Assembly: GCA_023150845.1 (NCBI GenBank)
Contig: JAKLKD010000021.1
Span: 1-45,753 of the forward strand
DNA length: 45,753 bases
Origin: Myxococcota bacterium
Lineage (GTDB): Bacteria; Myxococcota_A; UBA796; CAJQPC01
Direction of reading: 5' to 3'
Below the pieces are notes generated by a model that saw only the letters and a list, made by a program, of their open reading frames with translations, did no database searches and was not told the origin of the DNA. Within the stretch, counting starts at the first letter, position 1; each line of letters opens with the position of its first letter. Shown here in pieces: positions 26,211 to 33,926 of this stretch. A program made the translations under genes and the position numbers.

Positions 26211-28265
26211 ATGACCCGCCCGCCCCTGGATCCTGAGCTCGTAGAGGCCGCCCTGGAGCGTGTCGGCGAGGGCGTGATCCTCATCAACGCCAAGGCTGAG
26301 GTGCTCACCCTCAACCGGGCCGCCCGGGCGCTGTTCGCGACCTTAGGCATCCACGGCCCGGACGGCCTGCGGGATCACCACCAGGTCTTTGAGGCCGACG
26401 GCCGCACGGTGCGCCCCAGCGCCAAGAGCCCCCTGCGCCGCGCCTTGGGCGGTGAGTCCGTCGATGATGAGCTGGTGCTCGTCGGCCCTGGCGCCGAGGA
26501 TGGCCTCTGGCTCTCGGTGTCGGCGCGGCCCGTGCTCAACCCCGCCGGGGAGATCGTCGGCGCCATCGAGACCATCCGCGACGTGAGCGGCCAGCGCCGC
26601 CGCGCCCAGGCCCTCGCCGCGAGTGAGGCCCGTTACCGCGACCTCACCGAGCTTGTCGCAGAATTCAGCTATGAGATGCGACTGGATCAGGGTCGCCTCC
26701 GGCCGGTGTGGGTGACCGACCGTTTCCCCATGCTCACGGGCTGGCGCGCTGAAGAGCTCGACCAAGGCGGCGGGCTCCGCCGCTTGATGCACCCGGTGGA
26801 TCACCAGGTCTTGAAGGACCACCTGCGCACGATCCTCGCCGGGGGCACCCACGAGGCCGAGCTGCGCCTGCTCACCCGCGACGGTGAGACGCGCTGGGTG
26901 CGCGCCGTGGGCCGCCCCCTGCGGGACGACCAGACCGGCGAGATCATCGGGGTGCTCGGCGCCGCGCGAGATGTGACACATCACAAGCTCAGCGACCGGC
27001 TTACGGGGCTGCCCAACCACCGCGCCCTGCGGGATCGCCTGCAGGTCGCCCTCAAGCAGCTCCACCGCTGGCCCGACAGCCAGCTCACGCTGATGCACGT
27101 CGAGCTCGACCGCTTCATGACCATCAACCAGAGCCTCGGGTACGCGGCCGGGGACGTCGTGCTGCGGGAGAGCGCCCGCCGTCTCGTCGAGCTGCTGCCC
27201 AGCTCCGAGACCGTCGCGCACCTGCGCTCGGACGAGTTCGGCGTCGTACATCAAGGGCTCAAGCGCCCCTCCGAGGCGCTCAAGCTCGCGGAGGAGATCA
27301 TCCAGCGCCTCGGCGAGCCGCTCTCGGTGGAGGGGGAGACCCTCACACCTTCGGTCAGCGTCGGCGTCACCTTCGCCCGCAGCTCGACGGACCGCCCGGC
27401 GGAGCTGCTCCGGGAGGCCCAGACCGCGGCGCGCCGGGCCCGGGAGCTCGGCGGACGCCGGGGGGAGGTCTACGATCCCGAGCTGCAGCGCCTCGCCACC
27501 ACACGCCTCCGCCGGGAGGCCAAGCTCCGAGAGGCCATCCGGGAGGGCCGCATCGACGCCGTGATGCAGCCCATCCTGCGGCTCTCTGACGAACGAATCG
27601 TCGGTTTTGAGGCCCTCGCCCGCCTCGCCGAGCCCGACGGCGCGCTCGTGCCCCCCGACACCTTCGTGCCCATCGCCGAGGAGCTCGGCCTCATCGGCGC
27701 CATCAGCGACCGGGTGCTGCGCCGGGCCTTGATGAGCGTGCAGCGCTGGCGGGCCATCCCCGGCCACGGCGAGCTGACCGTCGCGGTGAACATCTCCGCC
27801 CAAGAGGTCAACTCGCAGGACGCCTTGCCCCGGGTGCTGCGCGCCTTGGCCGAGTCCGAGGCCCCCGGCGACGCCCTGCGTGTCGAGCTGACCGAGACGG
27901 CCTTGGTGCAGAGCCCCGACGCCCCGGCCATGCTTCGCCGCCTGCGCGAGCGCGGCGTGCGGGTCTGCCTGGACGATTTCGGCACCGGGCACTCCTCGCT
28001 CTCAACCCTCGCCCGCCTGCCCATCGACCAGCTCAAGCTCGACCGCGCCTTCTTGGCCCGGCTCGGCGAGGATCCCGCCGCAGACCGCTTCTTAGAGGCC
28101 GTGCTCGCCTTCGCCGAGGCTCTGGGGTTAGAGACCATCGCCGAGGGCGTCGAGCACGAGCGCCAGCGCATCACCCTGCGCCGCCTCGGCTGCCGCTACG
28201 CCCAAGGCTTCTTGTTGGGCCGCCCGATGAGCGTCGAGGCGGCGGAGGGGCTCTTGGGGGGGTGA
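26211..28265 (+). CDS. PAS-PAS-GGDEF-EAL protein, probable c-di-GMP phosphodiesterase
   Basis: 684 residues, soluble, no membrane segment. Two PAS domains (~8-125 and ~135-262; the second ends VLGAARDVTHHK) are followed by a GGDEF domain (~265-425) whose signature is RSDEF near residue 337, so cyclase activity is probably lost. The EAL domain (~440-680) is complete: FEALAR at ~464, NISAQEVNS, VELTETA, LDDFGTGHSSL, KLDRAF, IAEGVE and QGFLLGRP. This predicts c-di-GMP hydrolysis controlled by the PAS sensors, with the GGDEF part possibly a GTP-binding activator. It is expressed alone, 58 bases after the lipoprotein gene and convergent with the RNA ligase. Confidence 0.93.
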   Translation: MTRPPLDPELVEAALERVGEGVILINAKAEVLTLNRAARALFATLGIHGPDGLRDHHQVFEADGRTVRPSAKSPLRRALGGESVDDELVLVGPGAEDGLWLSVSARPVLNPAGEIVGAIETIRDVSGQRRRAQALAASEARYRDLTELVAEFSYEMRLDQGRLRPVWVTDRFPMLTGWRAEELDQGGGLRRLMHPVDHQVLKDHLRTILAGGTHEAELRLLTRDGETRWVRAVGRPLRDDQTGEIIGVLGAARDVTHHKLSDRLTGLPNHRALRDRLQVALKQLHRWPDSQLTLMHVELDRFMTINQSLGYAAGDVVLRESARRLVELLPSSETVAHLRSDEFGVVHQGLKRPSEALKLAEEIIQRLGEPLSVEGETLTPSVSVGVTFARSSTDRPAELLREAQTAARRARELGGRRGEVYDPELQRLATTRLRREAKLREAIREGRIDAVMQPILRLSDERIVGFEALARLAEPDGALVPPDTFVPIAEELGLIGAISDRVLRRALMSVQRWRAIPGHGELTVAVNISAQEVNSQDALPRVLRALAESEAPGDALRVELTETALVQSPDAPAMLRRLRERGVRVCLDDFGTGHSSLSTLARLPIDQLKLDRAFLARLGEDPAADRFLEAVLAFAEALGLETIAEGVEHERQRITLRRLGCRYAQGFLLGRPMSVEAAEGLLGG

Positions 28266-28275
28266 GGGTGACGCC

Positions 28276-28836
28276 TCAGGAGCGGTGTTTTGGCCCCGAC
28301 TTCACGAAGTCGCGGCGCTTGATCTTCACCATACGACCGTCGGGGTGATGCCAGACGACGCCCTCGATGCTGCTCGGCACGAGCGCCGCCTTGATCGCCT
28401 CAAAGCTGCGGGGGAAGTCGGGGAAGGTCTCGACGCCGTGGCGGATGAGCACATGGCGGTCGTAGCCCTCGGGGTTGCCCTGGACCTTGGGGCCGCAGAG
28501 CTCGTAGGTGCCGTCGCTGAGGCCCGGCGAGGCGTCCCAGGCCTCACGGAACCAGCGGTCCTCGCTGCCCGCGCCGACGGGCAGCCAGCCCGGCCAGTGG
28601 CCGGTGACCGGGTCGGGATCTTGGGCGGGCTCGAAGCCTTCAGGCGGCGCCTTGCCGGCCTTGGCGTCAAACCGTTTGTAGAGCACGCCGCCGAGCACCC
28701 GGCAGCAGGTTCCGTCAAACTTGCGGGTGGCGACGCCCTCCCCGGCGAGCACCCACTCCGCGCCGGGCACGACCTCGTCACGGACGAGGCGGTCGCCCTC
28801 ATAGTCGCGCTGGAAAAGCGACACGATCTTCTGCAT
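28276..28836 (-). CDS. RNA ligase of the small DUF5565/RNA-ligase-1 type
   Basis: 186 residues from the ATG at 28836, preceded by GAAGG 5 bases upstream; longer readings run into the next gene's tail. The nucleotidyltransferase core is visible: motif I RKFDGT with nucleophile Lys39 (K-x-D-G), motif III/IIIa region DGTYELCGPKVQGNP, motif IV EGVVWHH and motif V MVKIKRRDF. Such enzymes form a ligase-AMP intermediate and seal or repair RNA ends. No helix-hairpin-helix or OB domain follows, so it is a minimal ligase. A TAGACT box (28870-28865) about 30 bases upstream could drive it. Its stop lies 10 bases from the convergent EAL gene stop. Confidence 0.8.
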   Translation of the reverse strand: MQKIVSLFQRDYEGDRLVRDEVVPGAEWVLAGEGVATRKFDGTCCRVLGGVLYKRFDAKAGKAPPEGFEPAQDPDPVTGHWPGWLPVGAGSEDRWFREAWDASPGLSDGTYELCGPKVQGNPEGYDRHVLIRHGVETFPDFPRSFEAIKAALVPSSIEGVVWHHPDGRMVKIKRRDFVKSGPKHRS

Positions 28837-28885
28837 CTTGACCTTCGGCGGTGATTGTTGAGGGAGTCTAACACGATGAGCGGGC

Positions 28886-29353
28886 TCACCCCGTCCGCTG
28901 GGCCTCCCCCAAGGCCCGCCGGAGCTGCCGGTGGCGCCACCGAAAGAACAGGCGCACAAACCAGCCCACCAGGGCGCCGCCGAGCCTCGGCGTGAGCTCC
29001 AGCTCATCGGTCACCGTCGCGCCAAAGGGCGCGGGCGTGACGCGGCGGGTGTGCTGCCAGAGCCGCATCGTCCACATCGGCGAGCGCTCGACAAAAACCG
29101 ACCCTGGGGTGAGGGCGACGAGGGTGAGGGACGAACGATCGACGGGCAAGAGGCCGAAGAGCAAGAGCCAGCTCTCGCAGATCGGCCGCCCCAGCGGGGT
29201 CGCCTCGGTGAAGATCGGGTCCAGGCCCGGCGGGAAGGTCATCCGCATCAGGGGCCACATCTCGGCGGTGACACCCCGCTGGGAGACACACCACGCCCAG
29301 GCCCGCTCGGCGCTGACCTCCAGGTTTGAGCTCAAGGTGACTCGATGAACCAT
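28886..29353 (-). CDS. SRPBCC-fold (START/polyketide-cyclase-like) protein
   Basis: 155 residues. The opening HRVTLSSNLEVSAERAWAWCVSQRGVTAEMWPLMRMTFPPG is the typical first strand and helix of SRPBCC ligand-binding proteins. WTMRLWQHTRRVTPAPFGATVTDELELTPRLGG and a C-terminal amphipathic helix LVGWFVRLFFRWRHRQLRRAL follow. The long hydrophobic ligand pocket is characteristic, but the ligand cannot be told. The gene is 49 bases from the RNA ligase on the same strand and could be co-transcribed. A palindrome upstream (29395-29406) may be an operator. Confidence 0.75.
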   Translation of the reverse strand: MVHRVTLSSNLEVSAERAWAWCVSQRGVTAEMWPLMRMTFPPGLDPIFTEATPLGRPICESWLLLFGLLPVDRSSLTLVALTPGSVFVERSPMWTMRLWQHTRRVTPAPFGATVTDELELTPRLGGALVGWFVRLFFRWRHRQLRRALGEAQRTG

Positions 29354-29394
29354 TCGCCGCCAAGACGGCCCGAGGGCGGGCGCGCGAACATTGA

Positions 29395-29406
29395 TTGGTT
29401 GACCAA
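29395..29406. promoter_or_regulatory. Palindromic operator-like site
   Basis: TTGGT-TG-ACCAA is a perfect 5-2-5 inverted repeat, overlapping GGTTG-AC-CAACC, about 42 bases upstream of the SRPBCC gene. TetR-family operators often look like this. Apart from it, 29354-29658 contains no gene or structure that I can support. Confidence 0.4.
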
Positions 29407-29658
29407 CCTACGTTCACGACGCCCACCCCGAGGGCGCTTCAGATGTTGATTCACCGCCGGACACCGCCCGGCAGGGGCCTGATGTAGCTCAGGCGGCGGA
29501 GCTTCGCCCGGCCGCTGCGGGGTGGATTCATAGGCTCCCGGTGATCCGACGAGCTCACGGCGGCCCGGCGATGACGCTCGCGCCGCGACGTCGGGATGGC
29601 CACGACACGCCGCCGTCAATTTCGCCGGGGCCAGGCGGTGAACTCTGCGGGCCCGCGC

Positions 29659-29664
29659 TATGGT
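29659..29664 (+). promoter_or_regulatory. -10 box before the amidohydrolase gene
   Basis: TATGGT lies 7 bases before the ATG at 29672, matching the spacing at 11990, 16780 and 22966. Because it overlaps an in-frame upstream ATG (29660), it also bears on the choice of start. Confidence 0.3.
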
Positions 29665-29671
29665 GAAGCCC

Positions 29672-30685
29672 ATGATCACCCCGCTGATGCCCCTCCTCCT
29701 CCTCGGCTGCGCTGAAGAGGCCCCCGTGTACGGCGTGTCTTTTGGCGGCGAGCGCCTGCCCGTCGTGGACATGCACCTCCACCAAGGCGAGTGGAACCTC
29801 ATCCCCGAGTCCACCCGGGCCTTCTTGGCGAGCCGCTTCCCGGCGCCGCTTGGGCTCATCGCCGAGTCTACGGCGGAGTCGTCCTTAGACGCCGAGGGTG
29901 TGCTGGAGCAGCTCGACGAGGCCGGGGTGATTCAGGGCGCCTTGTTCGCGGTCTACGCCCCACGCACGGTCGGCGTCGCCACGAACGAGTACGTCGCGGA
30001 GCAGGTGCTCAAGGATCCCGAGCGCCTCTTCGGCCTGGGCTCGCTCCGCCTGGACGACTGGAACAACGACGCCGACGCCCAGCTCGCCGAGCTCGCCGCC
30101 ACCTTAGACAAGCCCGGCTTCATCGGCATCAAGCTCGCCCACGCCCACCAGCACGTCCGCCTCGACGACCCCCGCTTCGACGCCTTGTGGTCCCTCGCCG
30201 CCGCCACGGGCAAGCCGGTGTACCTGCACACGGGCTCAAGCCCCTTCCCCAACACCGCCCAAGACCCGGCCTACACCGATCCGGCCTACTTTGAGCCGAT
30301 CATCGCCGCCTACCCCGACGCGCAGTTCATCCTGGGCCACCTCGGCTACGACTTCATCAACAAGCAGGTCGGCGCCTTGGACACCTGCGTTGAGCTCGCC
30401 GCGCGGTACCCGAACGTCTGGCTGGAGCCCAGCGCCTTAGGCAGCGCCGGATCCGACCCCACCGGCGCGAACCTGCTCACGGCGTACTCGGCGATGAAGG
30501 GCGCGGGCGTGATCGACCGTGTCGTCTATGGCAGCGACGGCCCCCAGAGCCCCGGCTTCGTCGCCGAGTACCTGGAGCGCTCCTTGGCCGCCATGGAGGG
30601 CGCCGGGTACACCGCTGAAGAGGCCCGCGCCGTGCTCTCCCTCAACTTCGCCGCCGTCTTCGGCGTGGAGCCCGCGCCCCTGTGA
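29672..30685 (+). CDS. Amidohydrolase-family lipoprotein
   Basis: 337 residues from the ATG at 29672; the in-frame ATG at 29660 would add four residues (MVKP) and a positive charge. A short signal ends in LLLLGC. The TIM-barrel metal hydrolase (amidohydrolase-2 type) shows VVDMHLHQGEW (the H-x-H metal pair), GIKLAHAHQHVRLDD, KPVYLHTGSSPFPN, ILGHLGYDFIN and the late barrel Asp in VVYGSDGPQSP. These are the residues expected for a metal-dependent hydrolase or decarboxylase. An extracytoplasmic lipid-anchored member is unusual. The stop overlaps the next start as GTGA. Confidence 0.85.
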   Translation: MITPLMPLLLLGCAEEAPVYGVSFGGERLPVVDMHLHQGEWNLIPESTRAFLASRFPAPLGLIAESTAESSLDAEGVLEQLDEAGVIQGALFAVYAPRTVGVATNEYVAEQVLKDPERLFGLGSLRLDDWNNDADAQLAELAATLDKPGFIGIKLAHAHQHVRLDDPRFDALWSLAAATGKPVYLHTGSSPFPNTAQDPAYTDPAYFEPIIAAYPDAQFILGHLGYDFINKQVGALDTCVELAARYPNVWLEPSALGSAGSDPTGANLLTAYSAMKGAGVIDRVVYGSDGPQSPGFVAEYLERSLAAMEGAGYTAEEARAVLSLNFAAVFGVEPAPL

Positions 30686-31350
30686 GCCCGCTCTCTCTGC
30701 TCCTCGCCTTCGTCTTGGCGACGCCCGCCCTCGCCGAGCGCCCGCCACAGAACCCCGATCCCCGCCCGATGGGCCCGCCGGATCCCCACCTCGACGCCTT
30801 GGCCGGGGCTTCAGACCTCGGCGACTGGGCGGTCTCTCTGGAGGCCGGGTTCCCCTTCTTCGGCGTCCGGGGCCAGGTCGCGACGCCCTGGGCAGGGCTC
30901 AACGCCGTCGGCTCGGTCAACTCGGCCCTCTTCGCCGACACCTGGGCCTTAGGCGGCGTGTCGATGCGCTGGGTAGACACCCACCGGGTCGTGCTCAGCG
31001 GGGAGCTGCTCGTCGGCGGCACCGTGCGCACCGGCGACCTCAGCCGTCGTGGCCCCGCCGCCCAGACCACCCTGCGCCTCGCCCGCGGGCATGGCCGCGT
31101 CGTACCCGCCTTGACCTTGAGCTCGCGGCAGGTCCTGCTCACCGACGTACAAGTGAACCAGACCGCGGAGGGGGAGCTCATCGAGCGCAGCCGCGCGGTC
31201 GCCTGGAGCCCCGTGGCCTCCTTTGATGTGGGCGTCGGCGTCTGCCCCGGCTTCGCCGTCTCCGCCGGGCTCGATGTGCCCTGGTTTGACCCGCCGGGCT
31301 TCTCGCTGCCCGGGGCGCACCTGAACCTCATCGTCGGAGGCTGGAAGTGA
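30682..31350 (+). CDS. Secreted, barrel-like protein of unknown function
   Basis: 222 residues from a GTG overlapping the amidohydrolase stop. Cleavable signal peptide MSPLSLLLAFVLATPALA, a Pro-rich stretch, then alternating amphipathic strands (WAVSLEAGFPFFGVRGQVATP; VVLSGELLVGGTVRTGDLS; AVSAGLDVPWFDPPGFSLPGAHLNLIVGGWK). This is the pattern of a small outer-membrane beta-barrel, although the terminal residue is Lys rather than an aromatic. No family is recognised. Confidence 0.72.
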   Translation: MSPLSLLLAFVLATPALAERPPQNPDPRPMGPPDPHLDALAGASDLGDWAVSLEAGFPFFGVRGQVATPWAGLNAVGSVNSALFADTWALGGVSMRWVDTHRVVLSGELLVGGTVRTGDLSRRGPAAQTTLRLARGHGRVVPALTLSSRQVLLTDVQVNQTAEGELIERSRAVAWSPVASFDVGVGVCPGFAVSAGLDVPWFDPPGFSLPGAHLNLIVGGWK

Positions 31351-31787
31351 GCCGCCCCATGCTGCTGATGCTCAGCCTCAGCCCGCTCCTCGGCTGCGTG
31401 AACAGCCGCACCCAGTGGATTGAGGTCACCGTCACCACGACCCTCCTCGCTGAAGAGGGGCTCTCCGGCCCGGTCTACGGCGAGTGGAACCACACCTGGT
31501 CCGGCGAGGGGGAGCTGCGTGTGCCGCTTCTGCCCTTTGAGGACTTCACCGCTGAGGGCCCCGGCGTGAGCACATCGACCTTCCGCGCGCCGCTTGACGG
31601 CGTGGAGGGCCTCACGCTCTACGCCTGGATGGACCTCGACGGCGACGGCCTGCACTGCGCCCCCGGCGTCACCGACGAGCCCGCCGGGCTCGCCGAGGCC
31701 CTGCCTTACCCCGCGACCGAGGCTGAGGTCACACTCACCCTCGACGCCCCCTGCCTCGGCGCCGAGGCGCTCTGGGACGGGGGCTGA
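31347..31787 (+). CDS. Small predicted lipoprotein
   Basis: 146 residues from a GTG overlapping the previous stop. Signal RPMLLMLSLSPLLGC with lipobox, then a beta-sandwich-like region (WIEVTVTTTLLAEEGLSGPVYGEWNH) and AWMDLDGDGLHCAPG, an Asp-rich loop typical of calcium-binding surface proteins. Third gene of the amidohydrolase operon; unknown function. Its stop is 3 bases from the stop of the convergent gene, so no separate terminator fits between them. Confidence 0.75.
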   Translation: MSRPMLLMLSLSPLLGCVNSRTQWIEVTVTTTLLAEEGLSGPVYGEWNHTWSGEGELRVPLLPFEDFTAEGPGVSTSTFRAPLDGVEGLTLYAWMDLDGDGLHCAPGVTDEPAGLAEALPYPATEAEVTLTLDAPCLGAEALWDGG

Positions 31788-31790
31788 GGG

Positions 31791-32207
31791 TCACATACAC
31801 ACGGCCCAAGTAAAACACTCTGGATCGACGAGTGGATCGAGCTCGGGCGGGCACTCCGCAGCATAAGCGTAATTGGACGGATCCCCGATGTATTCGAACC
31901 AGTCGGCGGTTGACCCGGCCTCACACTGCTCCTCAGCGACCTCCAAGGCGGCCTCACATGACCAGATCGGATCAGATGGCTCGGCGTAGTAGGCTGGTGG
32001 GGGCGCGTGATAAAACCAGATCTGCCGTCTTGTCCAAGCACAGTGGACGCGCAGCGTCGTCGGATCATCGGGCTCACAGAGCTCGTCCGACAGCTCCGCG
32101 AGCACGACACAGTTGTCATAGGCGCTCTGGGCGTCGTTGGCACGTTTGACGGTGTCACAAGCGCCGAGGAGCCAAATCGCCAGGATCACCAAGGCTGGGC
32201 CACGCAT
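31791..32207 (-). CDS. Cysteine-rich predicted lipoprotein
   Basis: 138 residues. Signal GPALVILAIWLLGAC with lipobox. The mature part holds eight further cysteines spaced through an acidic, Tyr/Trp-containing sequence (DNCVVLAELSDELCEP; HCAWTRRQIWFYHAPPPAYY; ECFTWAVCM), which suggests four disulfides. Base composition is visibly less GC-rich than neighbouring genes and third positions are less biased, a possible sign of recent acquisition or weak selection. No family recognised. Confidence 0.75.
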   Translation of the reverse strand: MRGPALVILAIWLLGACDTVKRANDAQSAYDNCVVLAELSDELCEPDDPTTLRVHCAWTRRQIWFYHAPPPAYYAEPSDPIWSCEAALEVAEEQCEAGSTADWFEYIGDPSNYAYAAECPPELDPLVDPECFTWAVCM

Positions 32208-32218
32208 CCGCTGACCGG

Positions 32219-32740
32219 CTACTGCGCCAAGGCGGAGAGGCTGGCGTTCTGGGACTTCGCGATGCGCGGGCGGGCCTCATCCGCCAGCGGCCCCGCGAGG
32301 GCAGCCTGGGCGAGCTCCATGGCCAGGGGCTCAGGGAGCTGGTCGAGCTCGGTGAGCAGCATCAGCGCGAGGCCCTTCGCCGCGGGGTCGGCCATCCAGC
32401 CGAGGAGCTCGGCCTTGGCGGCCTCACCGTGGCCCATGGCCAGGCAGCGGGCGGCGCGGGTGGAGGCCCAAGGCGGCTGGTCGGCGTAGTTGGCCACGAA
32501 GAGCAGGTCCGCGACGGGCTCCGGCGTGAGCGCGGCGATCTCGGCGCACTCGGGCTCGGGATCCCGCACAGAGAGCGCCTTGTGTACGGCGGCCTGGCTC
32601 TCCGTCGGGTTGATGGTGGGGCCGGGCTGGCCCTCGACGGGCAGGGTCGGCGCCGCGTCGGGGGTGGCGGGCGCCTCGACGGTCTCGGCCTTGCGGCCGC
32701 CACAGGCGAAGGAGAGCAGCACAAGAGACAGGGTGAACAT
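32219..32740 (-). CDS. Predicted lipoprotein with helical repeat-like domain
   Basis: 173 residues from the ATG at 32740 (a GTG five codons upstream is an alternative). Signal MFTLSLVLLSFAC has a lipobox-like end, followed by a Pro/Ala linker, then an all-helical domain (EPECAEIAALTPEPVADLLFVANYADQPPWASTRAARCLAMGHGEAAKAELLGWMADP) resembling HEAT-type repeats. It is 11 bases upstream of the Cys-rich lipoprotein gene and 26 bases downstream of the protease gene, so probably one transcript. Confidence 0.72.
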   Translation of the reverse strand: MFTLSLVLLSFACGGRKAETVEAPATPDAAPTLPVEGQPGPTINPTESQAAVHKALSVRDPEPECAEIAALTPEPVADLLFVANYADQPPWASTRAARCLAMGHGEAAKAELLGWMADPAAKGLALMLLTELDQLPEPLAMELAQAALAGPLADEARPRIAKSQNASLSALAQ

Positions 32741-32766
32741 GTCGGGAAGCCTCACGTCGCGGAGCC

Positions 32767-33900
32767 TCAGAGGGCGCCAGTGTAAAGGTTCATGACCGCG
32801 CTCTGGTCGACGGTCAGGTTGCCCTGGGGCTCACAGTCCGAGAAGGAGCACAGAGGGTAAGGGAACATCAGGTTCTCGCCGAGCTGGTCCTCACACTTGC
32901 TCCAGCTCGTACACTCCACCGTGTCCTCCAAGGCGTCGTAGTAGTCATACGTCGCCTCGACGGGGTGGAACAGCCCGAGGTAATGCCCGACCTCATGGGC
33001 CATGGTCTCCCCGAGGAGCAGCACCTCGTACTCCTGGAACTCGCCGTCGCGGCCGGCGTTCGTGAGCCAAGAGATGTAGACCGCGGCGTTCGCCGTCGAG
33101 ATGAGGGTGCCGGGGATGCCGCCGGACTGGCCGTAGAGCCCGCGGGTGCCGTTGATCGTCTCGCCGATGATCACCGTGACGTCGTCGTCGTCGCCGCCGT
33201 AGTCCACCTCGTCGTTGGGGAAGGGCGCGACGCTGTCCACGGTCAGCTCGGGGTCGAGCTCAGAGCTGACCTCGGTGACCTCAATGGTGACGCCAGCGGC
33301 GCCCCAGACCTCCCGCCAGCGCTCCATCGCGCCCTCGACGGCCTGCTGCAGATCGTTCCGGGTGTCGAGGCCCTCGGCCCACACCAGCCGCACCTTGACC
33401 ACGGCGGACTCAAGATCCTCGTCGGTCTTGGTCTGCACGGTGTAGTCCACGAGCACGTCCTCGACGTAGTAGTAGTCCTCGTCGAGGGTGGTGAAACGCG
33501 CCGTCCAGGTCCCGGCGCTCAAGGAGCGGTCCACGTCGCGCACGGGCCAGTTCACGACGCTGTCGTAGCCGTAGACGTAGAACGCGCTGGTGAGGGACTC
33601 GGTGCTCTTGGCGCTCAGCCAGTCCTTCCAGTTCACCACCTCGTCGCCGTTCTCGTCGAGGATGGCCTCCAAGGAGATGAGGGTGTCGGTCTTCGCGGTG
33701 ACCATGAAGCTCACCTCGTCGCCGTCCAGCTCAACGGGGACCAAGACGCGGCCGCTCTGGTTGGAGAGCATCGAGCCGCGCTGGGTGGTGAGCGGCCCCT
33801 CGGTCACGGCCGTCTCGGTGTACGTCCGGTCTCCCTTGTCGCCGCTTAAGCAGGCGGTGAGGGCGAGCAGGACGGGGAGCGCGAAGAACGCGCGGTGCAT
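32767..33900 (-). CDS. Metzincin-like metalloprotease lipoprotein
   Basis: 377 residues from the ATG at 33900 with GGAG 5 bases upstream. Signal MHRAFFALPVLLALTAC with lipobox. A beta-rich N-terminal half is followed by a catalytic domain with HEVGHYLGLFHP: His302, Glu303, His306 and His312 match the HExxHxxGxxH zinc site. NLMFPYP about 33 residues later is a plausible Met-turn (Met345). Four cysteines cluster near the end. This predicts a lipid-anchored zinc protease at the cell surface or in the periplasm. No pro-domain cysteine switch is obvious. Confidence 0.83.
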   Translation of the reverse strand: MHRAFFALPVLLALTACLSGDKGDRTYTETAVTEGPLTTQRGSMLSNQSGRVLVPVELDGDEVSFMVTAKTDTLISLEAILDENGDEVVNWKDWLSAKSTESLTSAFYVYGYDSVVNWPVRDVDRSLSAGTWTARFTTLDEDYYYVEDVLVDYTVQTKTDEDLESAVVKVRLVWAEGLDTRNDLQQAVEGAMERWREVWGAAGVTIEVTEVSSELDPELTVDSVAPFPNDEVDYGGDDDDVTVIIGETINGTRGLYGQSGGIPGTLISTANAAVYISWLTNAGRDGEFQEYEVLLLGETMAHEVGHYLGLFHPVEATYDYYDALEDTVECTSWSKCEDQLGENLMFPYPLCSFSDCEPQGNLTVDQSAVMNLYTGAL

Positions 33901-33926
33901 AGGGGCTCCGGGGGGGCGATACGCCC

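Noticed and set aside
29332-29859. 175-codon minus-strand frame across the gap upstream of the amidohydrolase
   Set aside because: It has no family similarity and overlaps two genes. Its middle is Arg/Pro/Gly-rich filler.
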